From: Minisyncoccota bacterium
GTDB taxonomy: Bacteria > Patescibacteriota > Minisyncoccia > UBA6257 > HR35
Direction: 5' to 3'
Assembly (NCBI GenBank): GCA_938048445.1
Contig: CALIVE010000054.1
Coordinates: 1 to 6,189, forward strand
Length of the DNA stretch: 6,189 nt
The notes beneath the pieces were generated by a model. It saw only the letters and a program-made list of their open reading frames with translations, had not been told where the DNA came from and ran no database searches. Numbering within the stretch: the stretch's first letter is position 1; each line of letters opens with the position of its first letter. This document shows positions 1 through 6,189 of this stretch, piece after piece. The translations under genes were made by a program, and so were the position numbers.

Positions 1-1115
1 ACAATGGTGTTTATGGGCTTTCCCACAGAGGTTTTACTTTAAAAAAAGATATCCCTTATTTACCAAAAATTTTAAAAGAGAATGGATACGAAACAGTTCT
101 CTTTGGAATACAACATGAGACAAAGTGGGAGAAAGTTGAAACTCTTGGGTATAATAAAATTAATAAAGGAAAAACTTGCTCTTGTATAGATATTACACCT
201 ATTTTGATTGATTATTTAGATTCTAAACCGCCTCAACCATTTTTTATTTCAGTTGGATTTGAAGAAACACATCTACCTTGGCCAGTTGTAGAAAATATAG
301 AAGAGAATTTAAAAGTTCCTGATTTTTTACCTAATGTTATTGAAGTAAAGAAAGATATGGCTGGATTTAATATAGTAATAGAAAGAGTAGATAAATCAAT
401 AAACGAGATAATAAAAGCACTAAAAAGAAATAAACTATATGATAATACCTTAATTATTTTAACAACAGACCATGGACTTCCTCTTCCAGGAGCAAAGGCA
501 ACTTTATTTGACCCTGGGATAGGAATATTTCTTATAATCAGAGGAGAAGGTTTTGAAGGAGGGGAAAAATTTGATTGTTTAAGCAGTAATATTGACTTAA
601 TGCCTACAATACTTGATTACCTTGGAATTGAAATACCAGAGAATGTTCAAGGAAAAAGTTTGATACCAGTTATAAGAGGGGAAAAACAAGAAATAAGAGA
701 AGAGATTTATACAGAATTAACATACCATGCTGGATATGACCCTATGAGGAGTGTAAGAACAAAAAAATATAAGTATATAAAATTTTTTGAGTTTAGACCT
801 TTTTATTATCCACCAAACGTAGACCCTTCTTTTTCAAAAGAATATTTTAGAAAAATTGGATATTTTGAAAAAATTAGACCTTTTGAAATGTTTTTTGACC
901 TTGAGAAGGATAGATTAGAAAGAGAAAATTTAATTGGGAATCCAGAATATAAAGAAAAAATTGAGGAATTGAAAAACAAACTATTAGAATGGATGAAAGA
1001 GACAAACGATCCGATTCTAAACGGTCCATTTTCGCCACCAGAAAATGCTGTAATTTCTCCACCTTGGGCATATCATCCGAAAACTTTATGGTATGGTGAA
1101 GAGAAATGGACTTAA
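1..1115 (+). CDS. Sulfatase, heparan N-sulfatase (sulfamidase)-like, 5'-truncated by window edge
   Basis: Alkaline-phosphatase-superfamily sulfatase, expected to hydrolyse a sulfate ester or N-sulfate on a sugar. The frame is open from base 3 (370 visible residues) with no stop upstream, so the gene begins outside the window; a TTG at 204 is not its start. Visible landmarks, numbered from the codon at base 3: N-G-V-Y-G-L (1-6); G-I-Q-H (35-38), where most sulfatases have G-K-x-H; E-T-H-x-P-W with H90; metal-site T-T-D-H-G (D156, H157) followed by K165; I-D-L-M-P-T-I-L-D (197-205); and a C-terminal subdomain with D-P-M-R-S-V-R-T and W-M-K-E-T-N-D-P. The last two, and the 'LPLPG' after DHG, resemble human SGSH from memory, so the sulfamidase-like call is a family resemblance, not a proven substrate. 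The C/S-x-P-x-R motif is upstream and cannot be judged. Its TAA stop overlaps that of the opposing sulfatase. Confidence 0.9.
   Translation, partial: NGVYGLSHRGFTLKKDIPYLPKILKENGYETVLFGIQHETKWEKVETLGYNKINKGKTCSCIDITPILIDYLDSKPPQPFFISVGFEETHLPWPVVENIEENLKVPDFLPNVIEVKKDMAGFNIVIERVDKSINEIIKALKRNKLYDNTLIILTTDHGLPLPGAKATLFDPGIGIFLIIRGEGFEGGEKFDCLSSNIDLMPTILDYLGIEIPENVQGKSLIPVIRGEKQEIREEIYTELTYHAGYDPMRSVRTKKYKYIKFFEFRPFYYPPNVDPSFSKEYFRKIGYFEKIRPFEMFFDLEKDRLERENLIGNPEYKEKIEELKNKLLEWMKETNDPILNGPFSPPENAVISPPWAYHPKTLWYGEEKWT
1112..1115. other. Overlapping stop codons of the two convergent sulfatase genes (TTAA)
   Basis: The palindrome TTAA supplies the TAA stop of the plus-strand sulfatase (1113-1115) and the TAA stop of the minus-strand sulfatase (1114-1112). 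I see no GC-rich stem followed by a T-run on either side, so no intrinsic terminator is visible where the two transcription units meet. Confidence 0.85.
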
Positions 1116-2416
1116 GGATAGATTTTTCTTTCTTTTATTTCAACATCAATACCTTCTACCTCTTTAATCTTTAATTTTAATCTTTGTCTTAAATCTTCAA
1201 GAACTTCCTTATATTCCTTTCTTCCTACAAGATTAACAAGTTCATAAGGGTCAGAGAATAAATCATAAAGTTGATAATCTTCATATAGATTTGACATTGA
1301 ATCAATCGTTCCAGTTTTATCATATGCAACAGCACAATACTTCCATCTTTTGGTTCTTATAGCCCTTGCAACCATTGATTCACTTATTTGAATAAAAATT
1401 TCATTATGCTCTGTTTTCCCTTCAGAAATTTCAAATAAACTTTTTCCTTTAAAATTTTCAGGCACATTAACATCTGCAATTTCAAGTATAGTTTTAGGTA
1501 TATCAATTAATTGAACAATTTCTCTTACATTTCTTTTCTTATCAATTCCTCCACCACCAATTACGAGAGGTATTCTTATTGAACTTTCATGACAACTTCT
1601 TTTGTATTCTGAATTTCTTGTTCTGAAATGGCATCCATGGTCTGAAGTAAATATAATCACTGTGTTTTCATAAATACTCAATTTTTTAAGTATTTCAATA
1701 ATTTCTCCAACACATTCATCTATAACTTTAATAGCACCATAATAATCAGGAAGTTGTTCAAACCAGTCACCGGGGAAAAATTTTAAGTCATTTGGAACAT
1801 AAGGGTTTTTAAAAATTACTCTATAGTTTTCTGGAGCAACTACTCTATTCCAATCATTTTGTTGATGAGGTTCAAGATATGAAATTGTAAGGAAAAAAGG
1901 GTTTTCTGCTTTTTTTATATATTCAATCGCTTTTTCAGTTAAAAAATTAACTCTATAAATATTTTCAAATTTAATCTCTTGATTTTTTTCATCATAAATT
2001 GAGCCAAAAAATGGATGGGAAGAATGTTCAAGCGCGTTTGCTGCAAGCCAATAGTCAAAACCGCCTCTATATTCAAAAGGAACAGGACCTATTCCTAATT
2101 CCTTTGGTGACAGATGCCATTTCCCGATATAGGCAGTTTTGTATCCATAATCTTTAAGTATTTTTGCTATAGTTATTTCATCTGGTTTTATTCCAATTCC
2201 ATTTTTCCATACACCTGTTTCTGTTGCATATTTCCCTGTAAATAAACAACTTCTTGCAGGACCACAAACTGGTTGATTTGTAAAAGCATATTCAAAATTT
2301 ATCCCTTCTTTTCCAAGATTATCAATATTTGGAGTTAAATTAAGGGGAAAATTATTTAAACCTAATGTATCTCCTCTTTGTTGGTCACTAAATATTAAAA
2401 TTATGTTTTTTCTCAT
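1112..2416 (-). CDS. Cys-type sulfatase (arylsulfatase A-like), complete, no signal peptide
   Basis: Complete 434-residue sulfatase with the full S1-type active site. S-D-Q-Q-R (D11, Q12) is the first metal site, in the 'DQ' form also known from some sulfatase and phosphonate hydrolase groups. V-C-G-P-A-R-S-C-L-F-T-G (C51, R55) is the signature in which Cys51 becomes formylglycine. Then follow G-K-W-H (K99, H101), E-P-H (H184), S-D-H-G (D259, H260), K272 and E-S-S-I-R-I-P-L. A C-terminal subdomain contains Y-D-L-F-S-D-P-Y-E-L-V-N-L. The protein starts directly at strand beta-1 (M-R-K-N-I-I-L-I-F), so there is no signal peptide and it is probably cytoplasmic. Cys-type sulfatases need a maturase; in anaerobes this is the radical-SAM anSME, not encoded here. 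The ATG lies 3 bases after the dehydrogenase stop, with only a distant GGGAAG upstream, so translation is probably coupled. Last gene of the minus-strand operon. Substrate unknown. Confidence 0.95.
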   Translation of the reverse strand: MRKNIILIFSDQQRGDTLGLNNFPLNLTPNIDNLGKEGINFEYAFTNQPVCGPARSCLFTGKYATETGVWKNGIGIKPDEITIAKILKDYGYKTAYIGKWHLSPKELGIGPVPFEYRGGFDYWLAANALEHSSHPFFGSIYDEKNQEIKFENIYRVNFLTEKAIEYIKKAENPFFLTISYLEPHQQNDWNRVVAPENYRVIFKNPYVPNDLKFFPGDWFEQLPDYYGAIKVIDECVGEIIEILKKLSIYENTVIIFTSDHGCHFRTRNSEYKRSCHESSIRIPLVIGGGGIDKKRNVREIVQLIDIPKTILEIADVNVPENFKGKSLFEISEGKTEHNEIFIQISESMVARAIRTKRWKYCAVAYDKTGTIDSMSNLYEDYQLYDLFSDPYELVNLVGRKEYKEVLEDLRQRLKLKIKEVEGIDVEIKERKIYP

Positions 2417-2419
2417 TTT

Positions 2420-3814
2420 TCAAAAAATCTTCCCTGGATTTAAAATATTATTTGGGTCAAAAATCTTTTTAATTTCTTTCATAATCTTTATCTGTTTTTC
2501 AGAAAAAAATAAAGGAAGATATTCTCTCTTTAAATATCCAATTCCATGTTCTCCTGATATTATCCCATTAAGTTTTTTTGCAACTAAGTAGATATCATTT
2601 TTTATTATTTTGTATTTTTCTTTTGAGTTTTCAATCTCAATCCATTTATCGTCTTTAAATTTTGCTTTCATTATATGATTATGAATATTTCCATCACCTG
2701 CATGGCCATAAGTAGGAATATAAGTTGCATATTTTTCTTCAATTTTTTTAACCTCACAAACAAAATCATAAATTCTACTTATAGGAACAGTTACATCAAG
2801 TATTTCAAGTGTATTACTTTTTAATGCTTCATAAATCATACTTCTAATATCAAGAACTTCTTTTTGTCTTTTTTCATCTTCAATAATAAAAACATCTAAG
2901 GCACCATTTTCAGTTACAATTTGAGCAATATTTTCTGCCATCATTAATGTTTCTGTCTCTTTTCCATCAACCATAACCATTAAATAAGCATTTCCAATTT
3001 CACATGGCCATTTTTTGTTTAAGTAGTTTTCAACAAGTTTAATAGTATTTTTTTCAAGAAATTCAATGGCAAGAGGAATAATCCCATTTTGAATTATTAA
3101 AGGACTAATTTTTATTGCTTGTTTAAGATTTTCAAATGGAATGATTAATGTATATACTTTTTCAGAGGGTGGAAGTAAAGAAATCGTTGCTTTTGTTATA
3201 ATTCCAAGAGTTCCTTCTGAACCAATAAATAAATTTAGTAAACTATAACCACTACTTGATTTTTTATATTTCCCACCAATATTTTCTATACTACCATCTG
3301 CAAGAACAACTTCAACACCTCTAACAAAATTTCTCATAACTCCATATTTTACAGCCCTTGCTCCACCTGCATTTGTAGCAATAAGTCCTCCAATAGTTGC
3401 AGATTCATCTCCTGGGTGTGGCGGGAAAAACATACCATTTTTAGCACAAATATCATAAAATTCTCTCAATGTTAATCCTGCTTCAACTGTAATCGTAAAG
3501 TTTTCTTTATCAACTTCAATTACTTTTTTCATATTCTCAAAATCAATTACAACTCCTCCATATACCGGAATACATCCACCAGATAGCCCAGTTCCTCCAC
3601 CTCTTGCAGTTAGAGGGATTTTTTCTGCTTCACAAATTTTTATTATTTCTGAAATTTGATAGGAATTTTCTGGTTTTAAAATTATGTCAGGTAAATTATA
3701 AATCTCACTTAAAGAAACTTCGTCATGAGAATAATCAACCATCTTTTCTTTTTCATAAATAAGATTTTTTTCTCCAACTATTTCTTTAAATCTTAAAATT
3801 AACTCTCTGTTCAT
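2420..3814 (-). CDS. FAD-linked 2-hydroxyacid dehydrogenase, GlcD/D-lactate dehydrogenase family
   Basis: A 464-residue flavoprotein of the vanillyl-alcohol-oxidase fold, full length for the GlcD/Dld family. It should oxidise a 2-hydroxyacid (glycolate, D-lactate or similar) to the 2-oxoacid, passing electrons from FAD to an acceptor protein or quinone. Seen in order: the FAD pyrophosphate loop T-A-R-G-G-G-T-G-L-S-G-G (69-80); P-G-D-E-S-A-T-I-G-G (134-143) and N-A-G-G-A-R-A-V-K-Y-G (148-158); G-S-E-G-T-L-G-I-I-T (198-207); the C-terminal substrate/metal motif Y-G-H-A-G-D-G-N-I-H (H371, H378); the active-site S-G-E-H-G-I-G (E422, H423); and the family's C-terminal F-D-P-N-N-I-L-N-P-G-K. There is no fused Fe-S domain and no GlcF- or GlcE-like gene beside it. 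I chose the ATG at 3814 over the TTG at 3817 because it forms a TGATG stop/start junction with the isomerase gene. Exact substrate cannot be read from sequence. Confidence 0.93.
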   Translation of the reverse strand: MNRELILRFKEIVGEKNLIYEKEKMVDYSHDEVSLSEIYNLPDIILKPENSYQISEIIKICEAEKIPLTARGGGTGLSGGCIPVYGGVVIDFENMKKVIEVDKENFTITVEAGLTLREFYDICAKNGMFFPPHPGDESATIGGLIATNAGGARAVKYGVMRNFVRGVEVVLADGSIENIGGKYKKSSSGYSLLNLFIGSEGTLGIITKATISLLPPSEKVYTLIIPFENLKQAIKISPLIIQNGIIPLAIEFLEKNTIKLVENYLNKKWPCEIGNAYLMVMVDGKETETLMMAENIAQIVTENGALDVFIIEDEKRQKEVLDIRSMIYEALKSNTLEILDVTVPISRIYDFVCEVKKIEEKYATYIPTYGHAGDGNIHNHIMKAKFKDDKWIEIENSKEKYKIIKNDIYLVAKKLNGIISGEHGIGYLKREYLPLFFSEKQIKIMKEIKKIFDPNNILNPGKIF

Positions 3815-3816
3815 CA
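3812..3816 (-). other. TGATG stop/start overlap between isomerase and dehydrogenase genes
   Basis: On the minus strand the TGA stop of the isomerase (3816-3814) shares its last A with the ATG of the FAD dehydrogenase (3814-3812). Upstream there is only a weak, distant GAG, so the dehydrogenase is probably translated by ribosomes terminating on the isomerase (translational coupling, inference). Confidence 0.8.
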
Positions 3817-4611
3817 AATTAATTTTCTCATAAATTCAACATAATGCGGTAAAGAAACTTCTGGCGGAAGCAAATTTGGATGCCACCTTTTTTCATATTC
3901 AAAAGAAAGATAACCTTTATAATTTATTTCTTTAAGCAAATCAATAATCTCTTTAATAGGCAATTTCCCTTCTCCTAAAAGTTTATAACCTCTATCAAAA
4001 TCTCCATCCTTTATATGAAGATGAAAAATTTTATCTTTTATAAATTCAAATGTTTCAGTAAGTTTATCGCCTTCATATAATGAATTATATACATCCCAAA
4101 CACATCCAAAGTATTCAGATTTAATCCTTTGAAAAAACAAATTCAATCTTTCTCCTTTACAAAAATCATCATGTGTCTCAATCCCAATTTTTACTTGTTT
4201 TTTTTCTGCATATTCAACAACTTCTCTAATTGATTCTGCAGCATAATCTATAACCTTTTCAAACTCAATATCTTTTGGTAATCTTCCAACAAAAACACGA
4301 ACAACATTACAATTAAATCTTTTTGCAATTTCTATATGAGAAATCCCCATTTCTATATTCTTCTTTCTCTCTTTAGGGTCAGGATTTGTAAAAATACAAG
4401 ATGAAGCAATACATGAAATTTCAAGATTATACTTATTTAGTATCTCTTTTGTATTTTCAGCATACTCATTCAATTCAGGGACTTTTGCAAGATCTAATTC
4501 TTTTAAAACTCCTCTTATCTCAATGCCATCATATCCATATTCTTTTGCCCTATCAATAATTTTCTTAAAATCCCATTCTGGACATGCTAAAGTACTAAAA
4601 CTTAATTTCAT
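3814..4611 (-). CDS. Sugar phosphate isomerase/epimerase-type TIM barrel (xylose isomerase-like)
   Basis: A 265-residue member of the xylose isomerase-like TIM-barrel family (AP endonuclease family 2 fold), which includes hydroxypyruvate isomerase, IolE, and D-tagatose/L-ribulose 3-epimerases. Such enzymes shift a carbonyl or invert a hydroxyl using one divalent metal. Seen: the first strand K-L-S-F-S-T-L-A (2-9); G-Y-D-G-I-E-I-R-G (26-34); I-G-I-E-T-H-D-D (E145); W-D-V-Y-N (D173); H-L-H-I-K-D-G-D (H199); and L-S-F-E-Y-E (E238). E145, D173, H199 and E238 match the expected metal-ligand set. The start at 4611 has an excellent GGAGG five bases upstream. A longer frame up to 4728 only reads the neighbour's coding region. 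It overlaps the upstream gene by 17 bases and the dehydrogenase by 1 base. Length is normal for a cytoplasmic family member. Substrate unknown; alternatives within the fold (dehydratase-like, endonuclease IV) are less likely. Confidence 0.9.
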   Translation of the reverse strand: MKLSFSTLACPEWDFKKIIDRAKEYGYDGIEIRGVLKELDLAKVPELNEYAENTKEILNKYNLEISCIASSCIFTNPDPKERKKNIEMGISHIEIAKRFNCNVVRVFVGRLPKDIEFEKVIDYAAESIREVVEYAEKKQVKIGIETHDDFCKGERLNLFFQRIKSEYFGCVWDVYNSLYEGDKLTETFEFIKDKIFHLHIKDGDFDRGYKLLGEGKLPIKEIIDLLKEINYKGYLSFEYEKRWHPNLLPPEVSLPHYVEFMRKLI

Positions 4612-6189
4612 TTTCTCCTCCTTTTTCTTTCCATACAGGTGGAAATTTATCCCTATATTTTTTCCAGATTTCTTCAATAAAACCTCCTCCAAGTTTTCTT
4701 CTTCCCATATCTCTATCAACATAATCAAAAAGGGCAGGATGATTCCATAAATCCTTTATTCCTAAAACATGACTTGCTAAAATCCAACCAGCATAAGAAA
4801 TTGCCTGCATTTCTCTATATTCAGCATACCAAGAAGGATTATCCCATGTGGGTTCTCTTGCATGTCTTATTCCCCATTCAGGAAGTCCTATATCTTTTTC
4901 CTCATATCCAATAACTTTATAATAAGATTTTTCAGGTTCAGGAATTATTTCCCATTCCTTATCAATTTTTAAAATACCTTCACCCCCTCCTCTTGGAACA
5001 GTTGATGAAACAATATATCTTCTCTGTCCTTTACCAGGTCCATCAGTTATCTCAATGAAATTTCCTTGAAGTGGTGCGTATGGGGCAGGATGTTTAACTT
5101 TAATTGTATCTTTTGTTGCTTCAATAACATAACCTTCACATCTTTCAACATTAAGTTTTCTCTCTACATCTTCCTTTGTTACATAAAATGTCTGTTCATC
5201 TTCTTGAAAAGCAATATAGTCAGGAGGGACTTTCCCAGGTCCATATGGTTTTGTATAAAGATAAGAACCTGATTTTTCTGAAATTTTTAAAATCTCTTCT
5301 TTATTTAAAATAAACCCAGCAAACATAATAGGAAATTTCCTTCCCATACAATGGCCACCATTTGCTATCCAGGAATCAGTTCCTCCGCCTCTAATAATTC
5401 CATAAAGGTCTATTCCAAGTTGAATAAATCTTATAAGTAATCTTTCTTTTTCTTGTTTTGGGAAATCAAGTATCAACATTAAAGCACCAATACTTACATC
5501 TCTTGAAATATCCCTTCCATATGGTTGCATATTTTTTTTAGGATGAATACTTCTTCCAATCCAGTTACCAAGATGGTCAATCCATGGTCTTTCAAAGATT
5601 CTCTCAACAGAACTTGATTGATTTTCTGTGTCCTCTTCTTGCCTTAATTTTGGTGTTTTAATTTCTTCTCTTGGTAAAGTTTTTAATTTTGAATAGTCAA
5701 TATCTTTTACATTATAAAAAATCTTCTCATTTCCAAAATATGGTGGTCTAAAACTTCCTTTTTCTGGTGGCTTCTTTAATATTGTAAGGATAGCAGCAGT
5801 TTCTATAAATGTTCCATAATCCTCTTTTTCTAAACTTTTTGTAGATATTAAAGATGCATCTGGTTCAATTTTTAATGGATTTGATTCTGAAATTTCAGTA
5901 GCAACATTTAATTTAGAATCCCATCCACCTGCTCTACTATCATATCCTTGCTTTTTATTTGTAGATGGGTTTAACATAGAACCATTTATTATATTTCCTT
6001 TCTCATCATTAATTGAAGGTGGCACAATTTTTATTATATTAACAGGTCCAATTACCCAAAAATCATTATTTACAAATCTTCCAACTTGATAAAAATTGTC
6101 AAAATACCAAGTTATTCCATATTGAGAAATCTTTTTAGTATAGTATATTCTTTCTTCAGGCCAATCATAAATTGACCATCCCCATTTTA
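4595..6189 (-). CDS. Large protein of unknown function, 5'-truncated by window edge
   Basis: The frame is open to the window end, so this is the C-terminal 530 residues of a longer protein; the GTG at 6025 is an internal Val codon. I cannot assign a function. Visible numbering: a Trp/Tyr-rich N-terminal part with V-G-R-F-V-N-N-D-F-W-V-I-G-P (about 27-40), probably beta-rich; a charged linker (about 165-195); a mostly helical part with R-P-W-I-D-H-L-G-N-W-I-G-R (200-212) and A-N-G-G-H-C-M-G-R-K-F-P (275-286); a beta-type insert (about 345-428) with G-P-G-K-G-Q-R-R-Y-I and a later D-K-E-W-E-I-I-P; then a helical C-terminus with W-N-H-P-A-L-F-D-Y-V-D-R (481-492). From memory, similar layouts occur in uncharacterised proteins of planctomycetes and verrucomicrobia near polysaccharide genes. 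A helical toroid with a carbohydrate role is possible but speculative. Ends in TAG, overlapping the isomerase start by 17 bases. Any signal peptide would lie outside the window. Confidence 0.85.
   Translation of the reverse strand, partial: KWGWSIYDWPEERIYYTKKISQYGITWYFDNFYQVGRFVNNDFWVIGPVNIIKIVPPSINDEKGNIINGSMLNPSTNKKQGYDSRAGGWDSKLNVATEISESNPLKIEPDASLISTKSLEKEDYGTFIETAAILTILKKPPEKGSFRPPYFGNEKIFYNVKDIDYSKLKTLPREEIKTPKLRQEEDTENQSSSVERIFERPWIDHLGNWIGRSIHPKKNMQPYGRDISRDVSIGALMLILDFPKQEKERLLIRFIQLGIDLYGIIRGGGTDSWIANGGHCMGRKFPIMFAGFILNKEEILKISEKSGSYLYTKPYGPGKVPPDYIAFQEDEQTFYVTKEDVERKLNVERCEGYVIEATKDTIKVKHPAPYAPLQGNFIEITDGPGKGQRRYIVSSTVPRGGGEGILKIDKEWEIIPEPEKSYYKVIGYEEKDIGLPEWGIRHAREPTWDNPSWYAEYREMQAISYAGWILASHVLGIKDLWNHPALFDYVDRDMGRRKLGGGFIEEIWKKYRDKFPPVWKEKGGENEIKF
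4615..4623 (-). promoter_or_regulatory. Strong Shine-Dalgarno site for the isomerase gene, inside the upstream gene
   Basis: The minus strand reads AAGGAGGAG and then AAA before the ATG at 4611; the GGAGG core is spaced five bases from the start. This fixes the isomerase start. The site lies within the 3' end of the unknown-function gene, where the same bases encode its Gly-Gly near the C-terminus. It is the only near-consensus ribosome binding site before a gene in the window. Confidence 0.85.

Noticed and set aside
204..206. TTG as start of the plus-strand sulfatase
   Set aside because: The frame is open and clearly sulfatase-like upstream to base 3 (including the G-x-x-H region), so this is an internal Leu codon of a truncated gene.
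874..1071. Short minus-strand frame inside the first sulfatase
   Set aside because: Antisense shadow of a conserved gene, no ribosome site and no recognisable features.
2403..2591. Short plus-strand frame, Phe/Ile-rich, membrane-like
   Set aside because: Antisense to the conserved end of the dehydrogenase; the hydrophobic look comes from reading the opposite strand of an A-rich gene.
3815..3817. TTG as start of the FAD dehydrogenase
   Set aside because: It only adds one residue before an ATG that makes a typical TGATG coupled junction.
4612..4728. Upstream in-frame extension of the isomerase gene (39 more residues)
   Set aside because: It lies inside the unknown protein's coding region, the added residues do not look like a family N-terminus, and the ATG at 4611 has a strong Shine-Dalgarno site and begins right at the first barrel strand.
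4523..4750. Short plus-strand frame across the isomerase/unknown-protein junction
   Set aside because: Antisense to two supported genes; no family resemblance.
5066..5272. Short plus-strand Phe/Cys-rich frame
   Set aside because: Antisense to the beta module of the unknown protein; composition is what the opposite strand of AT-rich coding gives.
6023..6025. GTG as start of the unknown protein
   Set aside because: The frame continues without a stop to the window end, and the upstream residues (W-Y-F-D-N-F, V-N-N-D-F-W-V-I-G-P) look like conserved protein. The gene runs off the edge.
1..6189. RNA genes, CRISPR repeats, insertion sequences, inverted repeats
   Set aside because: The window is covered by protein-coding frames with intact conserved motifs; I saw no repeat arrays, tRNA-like cloverleaf or transposase.

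Overview
This is an AT-rich, almost fully coding stretch of bacterial DNA. It holds five protein genes, with no RNA genes, no mobile elements and no intergenic gap longer than 3 bases. Proteins are rich in Lys, Glu and Ile, start sites can carry strong GGAGG ribosome binding sites, and a sulfatase, an isomerase and an oxidoreductase are packed together. This suggests a low-GC, probably anaerobic, polysaccharide- or sulfated-sugar-degrading bacterium. Sulfatase-rich loci of this kind are typical of the PVC group (Planctomycetes, Verrucomicrobia, Lentisphaerae, Omnitrophica-like lineages). That placement is inference; no taxonomic marker lies in the window.

Layout. Bases 1-1115 (+) hold the C-terminal 370 residues of a sulfatase resembling heparan N-sulfatase (sulfamidase); its start and its Cys/Ser catalytic motif lie upstream of the window. 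It meets head-on, sharing a 4-base TTAA, a four-gene minus-strand unit. In transcription order (high to low coordinates) that unit is: a 5'-truncated large protein of unknown function (4595-6189); a TIM-barrel sugar isomerase/epimerase (3814-4611); a GlcD-type FAD-linked hydroxyacid dehydrogenase (2420-3814); and a complete Cys-type sulfatase (1112-2416). The junctions are a 17-base overlap, a 1-base TGATG overlap and a 3-base gap, so the four are almost certainly one translationally coupled operon. Its promoter lies beyond base 6189.

Working together (inference): two sulfatases could remove sulfate from a sugar or glycan fragment. The isomerase could then interconvert the released sugar or keto-acid, and the FAD dehydrogenase could oxidise a resulting 2-hydroxyacid. 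The unknown protein may act on the polymer or bind it, but nothing in the visible sequence proves this. The complete sulfatase has no signal peptide, so at least this desulfation step probably happens in the cytoplasm.

The points most worth a second look are the loss of the usual Lys in the G-K-x-H motif of the first sulfatase, the beta-type module inside the unknown protein, the GlcD-like enzyme without a visible Fe-S partner, and the convergent pair of sulfatase genes with overlapping stop codons.
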